DNA of 41,258 nucleotides from Fibrobacterota bacterium (GCA_023249635.1 JAHFCH010000031.1:1-41258), one strand, 5' to 3'. Counted from the stretch's first letter, positions 16,156 through 24,718 are shown. The notes: generated from the sequence alone by a model not told the origin. Numbers and translations are program-made.

Positions 16156-17220
16156 ATGCCGAATATCAATCCCAACATCCCTCCCCGTCGAGCGCCGCCG
16201 CAACCCCCGGTCCAGTTCGAGAACCGTACGCCCGATAGCTTCCAACGCAACGGCTTCGTGAACACTACGCCCGCGCGTTCTACTCCGAATCCCCACCAGG
16301 CCCCGGCCAACCCCGATTTCATCAACCTCACCCCGCAGGATTTCCTGCCTCCGCGCCCCGAGTTGCACATCGATACCACGGTGGGCGGAGGCCGCCCGGT
16401 CGGCGATGCCTTAGCAAGCGCGCAGTCGGAACCCTCCCCGGGCCGCACCCTGTCCGCCTATTCGGACGCTTCGGGTCGGCACGCGCCGATGCATCCGGGC
16501 CTGGGCGGAAGTTCCAGCGTATCTCCCGGCTCACCTTCGTCCGGCATGTCGGAAATGGGATCCCCGCTGGATCCATTCAGGTTACTGACGCCGCCTCCGC
16601 CTTCGACCTTGCCTTCCTTGGCTTCACCGGGTTCCTCGGCGACCGATCGGCTTTCGCCCTATACCCCCAGGGCCCCCATGAGCGATGACGGCCATGTCTA
16701 CGATGCGGAATCCCCTTCGCGGATGATCAGCCGCAGCCCGTCCTTTGAAATCCCCGAATCCCCAAACTTCGCGCCGAACTACCCGTTCCCCATTACGAGG
16801 GTGGCCTCTCCCGACCGTTCCACGGCGCCATCTCCGTCTCCGGATCGGAATACGGCGCCGACACCGGGTTATGCGCCGACACCGGGAGCGGGCGATTGGC
16901 CGTCACCGGGGAGTTACCCCGATGCCCCCACGCCGCAAGCCTACCGATCGCCCACGCCGTTGGGATCCACCGCGCCGACGCCGGGATACGCCCCGACTCC
17001 GGGCGCCTACGGGTCGTCCCCGTCATCCGACGGCTACGGCTACGCGCCGACCCCGGGCGGCTACATGTCTCCGACGCCGGGAATGGAAAACGCGGCGCAT
17101 GCCCTGTTGAACCTGAATCCTACCCCGGAAGCGCCCTTGAGCCGGGCGCCGACGCCGGGATACTACGCCCCCACGCCGGGCGGCCCCATGTCGTCGCCAT
17201 CGCCTGAGCCGCCCACTTAG
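16156..17220 (+). CDS. Pro/Thr/Ser-rich protein with PTPG repeats
   Basis: 354 residues, unrecognised. No signal peptide, membrane segment or cysteine is visible. The whole chain is rich in Pro, Ser, Thr and Gly and is probably disordered. Residues 1-70 contain PPRRAPPQPPVQFENRTPDSF and INLTPQDFLPPRPELHI. From about residue 230 short repeats appear: eight copies of (A/S)PTPG, often as APTPGYAPTPGA, mixed with SPSP. This resembles the C-terminal repeat region of eukaryotic Spt5 and other phospho-acceptor tails, but resemblance of low-complexity sequence is weak evidence of kinship. It is judged real because the frame is open for 1 kb, the codon choice is normal for the window and no long competing frame exists. 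A 183-bp gap separates it from the TPM gene. Confidence 0.65.
   Translation: MPNINPNIPPRRAPPQPPVQFENRTPDSFQRNGFVNTTPARSTPNPHQAPANPDFINLTPQDFLPPRPELHIDTTVGGGRPVGDALASAQSEPSPGRTLSAYSDASGRHAPMHPGLGGSSSVSPGSPSSGMSEMGSPLDPFRLLTPPPPSTLPSLASPGSSATDRLSPYTPRAPMSDDGHVYDAESPSRMISRSPSFEIPESPNFAPNYPFPITRVASPDRSTAPSPSPDRNTAPTPGYAPTPGAGDWPSPGSYPDAPTPQAYRSPTPLGSTAPTPGYAPTPGAYGSSPSSDGYGYAPTPGGYMSPTPGMENAAHALLNLNPTPEAPLSRAPTPGYYAPTPGGPMSSPSPEPPT
16853..17194 (+). repeat. PTPG coding repeats
   Basis: Eight (A/S)-Pro-Thr-Pro-Gly motifs lie within about 340 bp, arranged mostly in pairs separated by 10-30 residues. The DNA units (GCGCCGACACCGGG and variants) vary at third positions, so the repeat is maintained at protein level and is not a fresh expansion. 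Confidence 0.8.
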
Positions 17221-17226
17221 GCGGCC

Positions 17227-18522
17227 TCAGAGGTTTCCGGACCTGTTCCCCGCCCGCGTCCTGGTCTTTACGAATCTGCCGTCGGAGCGGAAAGCCTTCC
17301 CGGCAAAAACCCCTGTACGCGGCGTCGCGATATGGATGGCCCCAGCGGGGCCGAAACGCGCGATCATTTCCTTTACGATATCGAGAAGATCGCCTTGGAC
17401 GATCTGCATATCGTAGATGTGGTAGTTAGATCCGCCGTTTGCCATGGGATCGACCCGCGCATCGCCTGGAGCCTGGATGTTCTTGATCATCAGCCCGACC
17501 GCAGGGGGCGCGGGCTGCTCGAGGAAATCCGCGGAATACATTCCGTCGTAGGCCACGAAGTTCACCGGCGTTTTCGGATCCGCCATGATATACCGTTTCA
17601 AGGTTTTGGCCGCGCGGTAACCGAAATCGTATTGCTTCTCCTGGAATGCGAGCGTATCGAACGCGCGGAAAAACTGGCCTTTACCCACCAGGAACGGATT
17701 GTAGCAAGGCCTCGTGGAGCCCGGACGGGCGAGGGCGGTCCCGGCCTTGTAAGTTCGCCACGAGATTACGCAACCTGGAACCAGGCCGGAATCCCGCGAT
17801 GGGCAGAGCGGAACGTTTTCCAGCAATCCGCCGCTGCGCTTTCCCGGCGGTACCCACGTGTCCGAGCCTCCCGCGATAGCCACCAGGAGCTTTGCCCTGA
17901 GCGCGGGATCGTTGTCGAACATTTTCCGCAGCAGGAACACGACGTGCTCCGAGCCCTGGGAATGCCCGATCAGGATGATCTTGTTTCCCTGGTTGTCATG
18001 CGCAAGGTAGTGGCGGAACGCCCTCTCGACGTCTTGGTAGGCGCTATCGAAAAGGTCGGCCTGGTCCTTGGCGCCGGCGAAGGCGTAAACGCCGAGATTC
18101 ACCTGGCGGTAGTATGGGGCATAAACGCGGCCGAACTGCGCGTACAGTCCGGCTTGTTGCCGGAAGGTTTTTTGGACGGAAGCCGTATCGATTTTTTCGG
18201 CCGCCGTGAACCCGGGATAGAGATTCAAATCCAGCGTCGGGTAGACGTAGAAAATGTCCACGCCGGTTTGCTTGGCGGGCTGCGCGTATTGGATTACCGA
18301 ATCGACGGACAGGTCGGGGCGAACGACCGTCAGCCGCAGCGGCTGCCGGGAAATGTCCGAGGCTTTCATCGGGTGGCAGGCCCAATTCACCCCTTGGCCG
18401 TAGTCCAACGGCGCCTGCAGGGCATGGGCGGAGGCTGCCGCCATCAGCATACCCGCCAGGATGCCCGCAACCGCCGTGTATCCGATCGGGAACCTATCCA
18501 TCACGGCTGTTTCGATTAACAT
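17227..18522 (-). CDS. DUF3089 secreted alpha/beta-hydrolase
   Basis: 431 residues. The start is the ATG at 18522 (AGAGG just upstream), with an ATG at 18501 as alternative. A signal peptide covers about residues 14-35 (ending SAHALQ). The DUF3089 pattern is clear: VDIFYVYPTLDLN, then RVYAPYYRQVNLGVYAF, DVERAFRHYLAHDNQGNKII, the nucleophile elbow GHSQGS, and later CVISWRTYKAG and a C-terminal SNYHIYDMQI, where the catalytic His may lie. Members are serine hydrolases, probably esterases or lipases; the substrate is unknown. It should act in the periplasm or outside. It converges with the PTPG-repeat gene with only 6 bp between stops. Confidence 0.85.
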   Translation of the reverse strand: MLIETAVMDRFPIGYTAVAGILAGMLMAAASAHALQAPLDYGQGVNWACHPMKASDISRQPLRLTVVRPDLSVDSVIQYAQPAKQTGVDIFYVYPTLDLNLYPGFTAAEKIDTASVQKTFRQQAGLYAQFGRVYAPYYRQVNLGVYAFAGAKDQADLFDSAYQDVERAFRHYLAHDNQGNKIILIGHSQGSEHVVFLLRKMFDNDPALRAKLLVAIAGGSDTWVPPGKRSGGLLENVPLCPSRDSGLVPGCVISWRTYKAGTALARPGSTRPCYNPFLVGKGQFFRAFDTLAFQEKQYDFGYRAAKTLKRYIMADPKTPVNFVAYDGMYSADFLEQPAPPAVGLMIKNIQAPGDARVDPMANGGSNYHIYDMQIVQGDLLDIVKEMIARFGPAGAIHIATPRTGVFAGKAFRSDGRFVKTRTRAGNRSGNL

Positions 18523-18625
18523 GGTTGCCTCTGTTGTGGCGGATGTCGTCCACCGATGGGTCCCGCGCGGGGTACCCCGCAGGCTACGTGATTTTCATGG
18601 GGGAGTCGGAAGCGGCGACGCGCCT

Positions 18626-18695
18626 CCGCCGCGGCGCCTCCAGAGAGAGAGGCTACCGCGGCGGCCCGCCCGGAATGTCAGACTTCATTCCGGGC
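18626..18695 (-). terminator. Two adjacent GC-rich hairpins after a lipoprotein gene
   Basis: In the 202 bp between the lipoprotein stop (18725) and the DUF3089 start (18522), both on minus, there are two strong inverted repeats. The first, met 30 bases after the stop, has perfect 10-bp arms GCCCGGAATG/CATTCCGGGC (18668-18677 and 18686-18695) with an 8-base loop. The second has 9-bp arms CCGCCGCGG/CCGCGGCGG (18626-18634, 18656-18664) with a nested GCCTC/GAGGC. Neither is followed by a T run, so a classical intrinsic terminator is not proven; an RNA-stability or pause role is possible. Confidence 0.45.
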
Positions 18696-18724
18696 AGCTT
18701 GCGCGGGCAAGGTGCCGTATAGGC

Positions 18725-20089
18725 TTACCGGGAGACCAGGTCCCCGTTCTTATTGTATTCGATCTTGGCGGTGCCGTCCGGGCCGGTGAAGGTTACCGAA
18801 AAACCATCGGGGGAGAAGCTGCCCTTGAGGGTGATGCTCTTGCCGTTGGCGTAGGTGGCTTCGCCGTCGAAGGTTCCCGCGGTCGGGGCCTGGCCATGGG
18901 GGATGGGCGTGGCCGAGACGAAGTTGAAGGAGGCCGAGCGTTCGAAACCGAACTGCTTCTCCGATGTGATGTGGATGGCGTAGCACACGTCATCCGAATC
19001 GCTCTTCAGGTTCTGGCCCGGGTTCATCACGAAGTCCAGGGTGGCATGCTTCAAGGTATCGGTGGAAAGGCTCACCGTGGTCTCCAGGTGCACGGTCATG
19101 GTGTCGCCCTTGATGATCTCATCCCCGCCTTCACGATTCTTGATGGTCACCACGTTGGTGCGATGGCCCTTGGTGGTCTCGGTATAGGAGAAGGAGACGG
19201 GCTCGTCGCCGGCCTTGTTGGCGAAGACGCGAATCTTGGCCTTGAAGTCGACGCGGGCGATGAGCGGGCGATCCTTGGGTTCGATGTCCGAGTATTCGGC
19301 CAGCACGATGCAATCCTTGGAGTTGTCGGTCACCACGCCGTCATTGTCCGCGTCGCGGAAGGCGCCGGTCCCGATGACCACGCCGCTCTTGGTGCGGGTC
19401 CAGTTGGCTTCCAATACCGTATTGTCCTCTTCCTTGTCGAAGTTGGCATCCTTGCCGGCGCCCACTATCAGCACGGTCTTCTCGGTCACGCCGTTCTCTT
19501 CCACCGTGATGGTGAGCTTGACCTTATTGTCGATGCCCGCTACCGCGTTCACCAGGCCGTTGCCGTCGGCGTCCGCGAAGGCGGCGCTTTCCTTCTTACC
19601 GGTCAGGTAGGCCGTGACGCGTTTGAAGGAAAGGATGTTCTTGTCCTTGATGGTGGTATCGCGGGCCACTTCGTCCCACTTGACCACGGCCGTGTCCTCG
19701 ATCCAGGAGAAGGGCCCGAAGTATTTGTGGTACAAGGTCGCGAAGCCCTTGCCGGTATCGTCGAGATTGGCCATTACGCCACCGCCCACGTCGATGTCGC
19801 CGGCGATCTTGGCGAGGGACGCGGCATGCTTGAGGGAACCCATGCCGGCGGATACGCCGCTCAAGGCTTCCAATCCCGAAGGCGCGGTCACGGTAGAGTT
19901 CCACTCGCTGCTTTGCTGGAAGGAGCCGAGCAGGGTCTGGCCGGCAACCTGGGAGGTGATTTTGGTCTTGGCGAACTTCGGATCCACGGGCGCCGAGCCG
20001 CCTTCGGGGTCGTTGACGCAGGCGCCGAGGAACAGGCTGGCCCCGAGGAGGGCGGCCCATGCAGTCTTGCGGGCGATGGAGGGATTCAT
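18725..20089 (-). CDS. Hypothetical lipoprotein
   Basis: 454 residues from the ATG at 20089, preceded by AAAGGATC; a longer frame to 20131 would spoil the signal. The signal peptide ends in LFLGAC (Cys 24), a lipobox. The mature part has no domain I recognise. It contains Asp-rich stretches that look like calcium-type or simple loop motifs (FADADGNGLVNA, FRDADNDGVVTDNSKD) and many beta-strand-like segments with VTKL/TVTVE patterns. It ends in a probable beta-sheet hairpin region around FDGEATYANGKSITLKGSF. It is probably an outer-membrane-anchored, beta-rich protein. It is divergent from the PDZ gene across a 389-bp AT-rich spacer. Confidence 0.72.
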   Translation of the reverse strand: MNPSIARKTAWAALLGASLFLGACVNDPEGGSAPVDPKFAKTKITSQVAGQTLLGSFQQSSEWNSTVTAPSGLEALSGVSAGMGSLKHAASLAKIAGDIDVGGGVMANLDDTGKGFATLYHKYFGPFSWIEDTAVVKWDEVARDTTIKDKNILSFKRVTAYLTGKKESAAFADADGNGLVNAVAGIDNKVKLTITVEENGVTEKTVLIVGAGKDANFDKEEDNTVLEANWTRTKSGVVIGTGAFRDADNDGVVTDNSKDCIVLAEYSDIEPKDRPLIARVDFKAKIRVFANKAGDEPVSFSYTETTKGHRTNVVTIKNREGGDEIIKGDTMTVHLETTVSLSTDTLKHATLDFVMNPGQNLKSDSDDVCYAIHITSEKQFGFERSASFNFVSATPIPHGQAPTAGTFDGEATYANGKSITLKGSFSPDGFSVTFTGPDGTAKIEYNKNGDLVSR

Positions 20090-20478
20090 GGTTGATCCTT
20101 TGATGGGAGTTTGGAAAAGCCTGTCTGACATGATTCAAATATATCCCATTCCCAGTCCCGAAGCAAAGTAAAAATGGTAGAAGGATTACAAAAATGAGTC
20201 ATACTACCCATTAAAAATGATTTAAAAGCGGTTTATAGCAGGGATGCTGGAAATTTAAACTTTAAAGACTGATTACAAAATAAGTCACCCGATCGCGATT
20301 TCGGCCCGATTTCGCCATGTCCATTCCGTGGGCGATGTCCAGACTGCGGACGGGTCCGGTGGCTATCGCACCTGGAATCCGCTTCGCAGGGGTCGATTGG
20401 CGATTGGTACGGGCTTTGCCATTGCATCCTGCGTCACCCCCTCGCCATGCCGGTGCGGGGAATCCCAGGAGGCTCATC
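20090..20478. promoter_or_regulatory. 389-bp divergent spacer with direct repeats, no gene seen
   Basis: Between the divergent lipoprotein and PDZ genes. The part 20130-20285 is clearly AT-rich compared with the surroundings (AAATTTAAACTTTAAAG, TTTAAAAGCGGTTTATAG), suggesting promoters for both sides. Two imperfect direct repeats, GATTACAAAAATGAGTCA (20184-20201) and GATTACAAAATAAGTCA (20271-20287), are spaced 87 bp start to start and could be binding sites for one regulator. The section 20290-20478 has normal composition and no convincing gene; frames running through it lack coding features. Confidence 0.5.
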
Positions 20479-21297
20479 ATGTCCCTCGCGCCCGCACGAT
20501 TCACCATACCCTTGTCGCTTATGCTACTTTCCGCCGCCCTCGCGGCCGCCGCACCGCGCGTAAGCGCATCCCGCGAATCGGATAGCGATCGCGATGAGGA
20601 TCGCGTTGCCATCGAAAGCGCTCCTGCTACATCCACTCCTACGCCTGCCGTCATGGCGCGCTCGCGCCTGGGCATTTCCATCCAAACCCTGGACGGCAAC
20701 CTGGCCGACGCGCTGGGACTCAAACCGGAGCAGGGCGCTCTGGTCACGGCGGTCAATGCCGATGGTCCGGGAAGCGAAGCGGGGCTAAAGCGCGGAGACG
20801 TGATCTTGCGCGTGGAGGATGCCGTAGTGAAGGACGCGGAGGGTTTGATCGCGGCATTGGCCAAAATCAAATCCGGCCATGAAGCCGACCTTACCGTGCA
20901 GCGGGGAATCAAGACTTTGGAATTGACGGTAACCCCGGGACGTTACCTGGAACCCCGGACGCCCAAGCCCGGGGACGACGACGATGGGGACCGGGTGCTG
21001 CCGGGCCGCGAACGACTGGGCCTCAAGGTGGCCGATCCCGATAACCGGCTACGCCGCCGTTACGGCATCGGTCCAGGGGACGGCGTGGTGGTGCTTTCGG
21101 TGGAAGAGGGCGGCCGCGGCCAGGCGGCCGGGCTGCGCGAAGGGGATTTCCTGCTGGAAGCGGACCGCCATGCGCTCAACTCCACGCGGGAGTTGTTGGC
21201 GGCGGTCGCCCATGGCCGCAAGCGCGGGCGTATGGCGCTGTTGGTGAAGCGCGGCGACGAGGTATTCTACGCCGCCGTGCGTTTCACGGGAGCTTGA
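20479..21297 (+). CDS. Exported tandem PDZ-domain protein, no protease domain
   Basis: 272 residues from the ATG at 20479, which has a good AGGAGG. The signal peptide covers roughly residues 1-30 (LSLMLLSAALAAAAPRVSA). After a short acidic linker the first PDZ runs from about 60 to 155: RLGISIQTLDGNLADALGL, GALVTAVNADGPGSEAGLKRGD, and VILRVEDAVV. The second runs from about 175 to 270: RLGLKVADPDNRLRRRYGI, then GVVVLSVEEGGRGQAAGLREGDF. These are DegP/HtrA-type PDZ domains, but the trypsin-like protease part (GxSGG) is absent. It probably binds C-termini of envelope proteins or regulates a protease in trans. Frames that start further upstream (20317) lack any signal or domain. Confidence 0.85.
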   Translation: MSLAPARFTIPLSLMLLSAALAAAAPRVSASRESDSDRDEDRVAIESAPATSTPTPAVMARSRLGISIQTLDGNLADALGLKPEQGALVTAVNADGPGSEAGLKRGDVILRVEDAVVKDAEGLIAALAKIKSGHEADLTVQRGIKTLELTVTPGRYLEPRTPKPGDDDDGDRVLPGRERLGLKVADPDNRLRRRYGIGPGDGVVVLSVEEGGRGQAAGLREGDFLLEADRHALNSTRELLAAVAHGRKRGRMALLVKRGDEVFYAAVRFTGA

Positions 21298-21306
21298 GCA
21301 AGCGGC

Positions 21307-22539
21307 TTACTTGGCCGGTTCGAACCAGATATCATCCACCCAATAGGTCGCCAAGGGATCGAATTCCGATCCCATGCCCGAGGGCGAGACGAAACCGGCG
21401 TAGATGAACACGTCGCTGAGCTTGAGGGTGCCGGCGAATTCGGACATGGGAATGTTCACCTCGTGCCAAGCGCTGTCTGGCATGTAGCCGTGCAGCCCCA
21501 GATCGACCAGGGGCGCGCTTCCCTGGAACTGGTTGGGCGAGCTCATCATCACGCCGATGTTCTTGGCGTTTCCCTTTACGGCGAGATGCATGCTGCCGCC
21601 CTCGTAGGTCGAGAGATCCACGGTGGGTTGCAGGCCGTTCACGCCCACGGCCACGTGGAAGGCCCATCCGTTCCAGGTGCGATCGGCCATGGTGGAAACC
21701 TGGATGGCCTTGGCGCTTCCGTTGAAGCCCAGGCTGCCGGTCGAATCGGTCATGAGCTGGGCGGTCTGTTCCCACGAATAGATGGTGGCCCCGGACCAAT
21801 CGATCATGGGCATGGTCGAATCGGTGAAGATGCCCAGGCGCGCGGTGGCCGCGACCTTGGCGGTGAGCAGGACGCTCTGCGCATCGGTATAGGCCATCAC
21901 TTCCTGGCTTTTCTTGAGGTAGCCGTCCTTGGACACGATTACGTAGTCGATGCCGCCCGCGGCGGCTTTGGCCAGGCGCGGGGCCGAGGCCACCCGTTGG
22001 GCGCCCGGGGCGCCGACTACGGCATTACCGACCACGGCCAGGCGGAAGGAACGCGACTGCTCGCCCACCATGGCGCGCAGCAGGTACAGGCCCGCGGGTA
22101 GACCCGAGGGTGCGGCTTCGAGGGAGTAGGGGCCGGGCGCGAAGCGTCCACGAGCCAAGGAGCGGACCTGGTGCCCGCGCGTGTCGAGCAGCTCTACGGC
22201 GACCGGGGACGAGGCGCCGGTAACCGTGAAGGAAAGGCGGGTTCCGCGCAACTCCGGAGCGGATGCGCGTCCTGCTTCCACGCGGCGGGCCGCGGTGGAA
22301 ACCATCTCGATGCTGAATGAGCCGTCGGCCTCGGTGGTGGCCTGGTTGTCCGGCTGGGAGAGCAGAAATACGTTGGCTCCCGCGATGGGTAGCTGCGTGC
22401 CCGCAGCCTTGACCACGCCGGTAACCTTTTCCTGCGCGCCCGCCGGCGCCGCGATCAGAAATGCCGCGCATGCCAACGTGGCCGCGATCGATCCGGAACC
22501 CCTAATCATCCCCTTGGTACCCTCTGCTTGGAAACGCAT
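21307..22539 (-). CDS. Secreted protein: CarboxypepD-reg-like, sorting-domain-like and CBM-like modules
   Basis: 410 residues from the ATG at 22539 (AAAGGG upstream; ATG at 22509 possible). The signal peptide ends near APAGAQ (about residue 35). Residues about 38-80 (VTGVVKAAGTQLPIAGANVFLL ... TTEADGSFSIEM) look like a carboxypeptidase regulatory-like beta-sandwich. Residues about 105-175 (VAVELLDTRGHQVRSLA, GLPAGLYLLRAMVGEQSRSFRLAVV) resemble the FlgD-like or type IX secretion sorting domain, normally found at the extreme C-terminus but here internal. The last 180 residues (LGIFTDSTMPMIDWSGATIYSW to TYWVDDIWFEP) look like a jelly-roll carbohydrate-binding module similar to CBM11. It may bind polysaccharide at the cell surface. 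It converges with the PDZ gene, 9 bp apart. Confidence 0.7.
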   Translation of the reverse strand: MRFQAEGTKGMIRGSGSIAATLACAAFLIAAPAGAQEKVTGVVKAAGTQLPIAGANVFLLSQPDNQATTEADGSFSIEMVSTAARRVEAGRASAPELRGTRLSFTVTGASSPVAVELLDTRGHQVRSLARGRFAPGPYSLEAAPSGLPAGLYLLRAMVGEQSRSFRLAVVGNAVVGAPGAQRVASAPRLAKAAAGGIDYVIVSKDGYLKKSQEVMAYTDAQSVLLTAKVAATARLGIFTDSTMPMIDWSGATIYSWEQTAQLMTDSTGSLGFNGSAKAIQVSTMADRTWNGWAFHVAVGVNGLQPTVDLSTYEGGSMHLAVKGNAKNIGVMMSSPNQFQGSAPLVDLGLHGYMPDSAWHEVNIPMSEFAGTLKLSDVFIYAGFVSPSGMGSEFDPLATYWVDDIWFEPAK

Positions 22540-22722
22540 CTTAGACCCTTTCTGAGTGATGGTTGGCCGCGCCCTTCCCCGAGCCTCGGCCTATGACCCC
22601 CGATGACGGAAAAACTTAGGCACGAAGGCGCCGGAGCCCGTTCCCGCAGGGGCCCCGGGAGGGGTCAATTTGCCCCTAGGCCTCCCGATTCTGGGAGAGT
22701 TTGCGGGTCGGCGAAAAAAGTC

Positions 22723-22750
22723 TTGCCGCCCCCGTTCCATTAGGTAGATA
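22723..22750 (+). promoter_or_regulatory. Candidate sigma70-type promoter for the DUF4153 gene
   Basis: TTGCCG (22723-22728) and TAGATA (22745-22750) are separated by 16 bp and lie 43 bp before the ATG at 22793. The match to consensus is moderate and it lies in the only intergenic space before that gene. Confidence 0.35.
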
Positions 22751-22792
22751 TTCCCTTTCGACTTTTTTCCGGAAAGGGGAAGGGGCGTGTCC

Positions 22793-24718
22793 ATGGAGCG
22801 CATCGCATTCAGTAACGCTTTCCGGCAGGCCGTCCGGGCCCTTGCGCGCTTCCCCCTGGTGTTCGCCTCCGGAGTTATCGGGACCGTCGCCGCCCTCACC
22901 CTCAACCACCTCCACTTCATGGCCCTGGATGCCCGCGCCGTGGCCGGCGATTTGGCTATGACCGCCTGGCTCGGTGTCCCTTTGCTCTTCGCTTTGGCCG
23001 AGGCCGCGGAATCGCGGCGTTGGCCGGCCTGGGCGGGCTACAGCATGCAAGGCGCCGGGACCGGGGCGCTCATCGCCTATCATTACCTGTTGGGCTCGAC
23101 GCCCTGGCCGGTGCGTATCTCCCGCTTCTGGCTTTGCATGCTGGCGGCCCATCTGTGCGCTTCCTTGGCTTCGGCCCTGGGAAGGGGCGCGACGGTGGAC
23201 GGCTTCTGGCGGTACAACCAAAGGCTGGCCGCGCGACTGGGTCTTTCCCTGGGATACAGTTCCCTCATCCTGCTGGGCCTGGGTATCGCGCTGGCCTCGG
23301 TCAAAGGCCTCTTCGAATTGGACTTCCCGGATACCTGGTTCCTGGATCCGGGCATTTTCGCTTTGGGCGTATTCAATACCTGGTTCTTCCTGGCGGGCGT
23401 CCCGCGCTCCGGGGAGTCATCCGCGCATTCTGCCGCCACCGAGCGCACCCCGTCGGAAGAGCTGTTGATCTATCCGCGCCAATTGCGCGTGCTGGCCCAA
23501 CTCATCCTCATGCCGCTGGTATGCATCTACCTCGCCATCGTCTACGCTTACGCGGTGCATACGCTTTCCCAGGGCCAATGGCCCACGGGCTGGGTAACTT
23601 GGCTGTTACTGAGCTTCTGCGCCCTGGGGCTGGCCTGCCTGTTCCTGGTGCAACCCTTGGCCGATCGCGGCGGCAATCGCTGGGTGGTGCTGTACTGCCG
23701 TCATTTCCACGTGGCCCTGGTGCCCGTGCTCATCCTCCTCTTCGCCGCCATCGGCAAACGCGTGCAGGAATACGGCATTACCGAAAACCGGTATTTCGTG
23801 CTGGCCCTGGGCGTTTGGCTTTCGGGCATCGTCTTGCATTCGGCCCTGGGCGCGCCGCGCGATCTGCGCATCCTGCCCGCATCGTTGTGCCTGGTCTCCC
23901 TGTTGGCGGCTTTCGGCCCCTGGGGCGCCTTCGAGGTTTCGCGCCGCAGCCAGGAACAACGGATGAAATCGTTATTGGAAACCCACGGCATGCTGGTGGG
24001 CGGCAAGCTGGCCAAGGCCCCCGGGCGCATCCCCCGTAAGGCCATCCGCGAGATCGGCGGCATCGCGGGATTCCTGGAAGAACGCTCGCGGCTCTCCGAT
24101 CTCAAGCCGTGGATTCCCGCCATTGATGATTCCGGCCAGACCAATTCGGTGGCCTGGCATCGCGCCCTGGCGGGACGTTTTGATTTGCTCGAGGCGTTGG
24201 AGCTGCCCTACATGCCGCCCGAAGCCACGGGACCGGGTCGCGCCGAAGCCGTTGCCTTCAATTGCCGCGGACTTGCGTCGCAGGTGCGCAAAGTGACCGG
24301 TTATGATTTCCTTTACGCCGATTATCGCGTGCGCCTGGGTTCCGATTCCGCCTCGCCGGAACCGGACGCGGACCCCTTCCGATTCGCTTTCGATTCGTCC
24401 TCGGGAGCCATCCGGTTCCAGGGTCGCGATTCCGTCGGCCTGGCGATTGATCTAGCCGGGCATTTCCAGAAGCTGCGGGAACGTTATCCCGATGCCTATG
24501 ATCTCAATCTGCCCGCGGAAGAAATGCTCCTGGAGGCCGAGGACGCTTCCATGAAGGTGCTGGTGCAATTGCGTAGCGTGGACGGGGTGGCCGATCCGGA
24601 CGGCGCGCGCTTACAAGGCTTTACGGCGGACATATTCATGGCCCAGAAGGCGGCCAAGCCGCGCGCCCGGCCGAAGCCTCCCGCTTTGGCCCAGATCGCT
24701 CCCGAAGCCGAACCGTAG
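22793..24718 (+). CDS. DUF4153 polytopic membrane protein
   Basis: 641 residues from the ATG at 22793. A GTG two codons earlier (22787) is possible, but the AAGGGG has correct spacing only for the ATG. The first 380 residues have about eleven or twelve hydrophobic segments (examples: LAMTAWLGVPLLFALAEAAE, LILMPLVCIYLAIVYAYAVH, WLLLSFCALGLACLFLV, HVALVPVLILLFAAIG). The YPRQLRVLAQLILMPLVCIY and YGITENRYFVLALGVWL segments are the DUF4153 landmarks. The C-terminal 260 residues are soluble, start with EVSRRSQEQRMKSLLE and end in a Pro/Lys-rich tail. Function is unknown in this family; the inner membrane is the likely location. It is divergent from the CBM-like protein. Confidence 0.82.
   Translation: MERIAFSNAFRQAVRALARFPLVFASGVIGTVAALTLNHLHFMALDARAVAGDLAMTAWLGVPLLFALAEAAESRRWPAWAGYSMQGAGTGALIAYHYLLGSTPWPVRISRFWLCMLAAHLCASLASALGRGATVDGFWRYNQRLAARLGLSLGYSSLILLGLGIALASVKGLFELDFPDTWFLDPGIFALGVFNTWFFLAGVPRSGESSAHSAATERTPSEELLIYPRQLRVLAQLILMPLVCIYLAIVYAYAVHTLSQGQWPTGWVTWLLLSFCALGLACLFLVQPLADRGGNRWVVLYCRHFHVALVPVLILLFAAIGKRVQEYGITENRYFVLALGVWLSGIVLHSALGAPRDLRILPASLCLVSLLAAFGPWGAFEVSRRSQEQRMKSLLETHGMLVGGKLAKAPGRIPRKAIREIGGIAGFLEERSRLSDLKPWIPAIDDSGQTNSVAWHRALAGRFDLLEALELPYMPPEATGPGRAEAVAFNCRGLASQVRKVTGYDFLYADYRVRLGSDSASPEPDADPFRFAFDSSSGAIRFQGRDSVGLAIDLAGHFQKLRERYPDAYDLNLPAEEMLLEAEDASMKVLVQLRSVDGVADPDGARLQGFTADIFMAQKAAKPRARPKPPALAQIAPEAEP

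Noticed and set aside
17227-17300. Intrinsic terminator between the convergent PTPG and DUF3089 genes
   Set aside because: Only 6 bp separate the stops and no stem followed by a T run is visible.
18461-20095. An open frame of 544 codons on plus opposite the lipoprotein gene
   Set aside because: The minus strand has a lipobox, a Shine-Dalgarno and protein-like sequence; the plus frame is G/V/H-rich shadow sequence without a signal.
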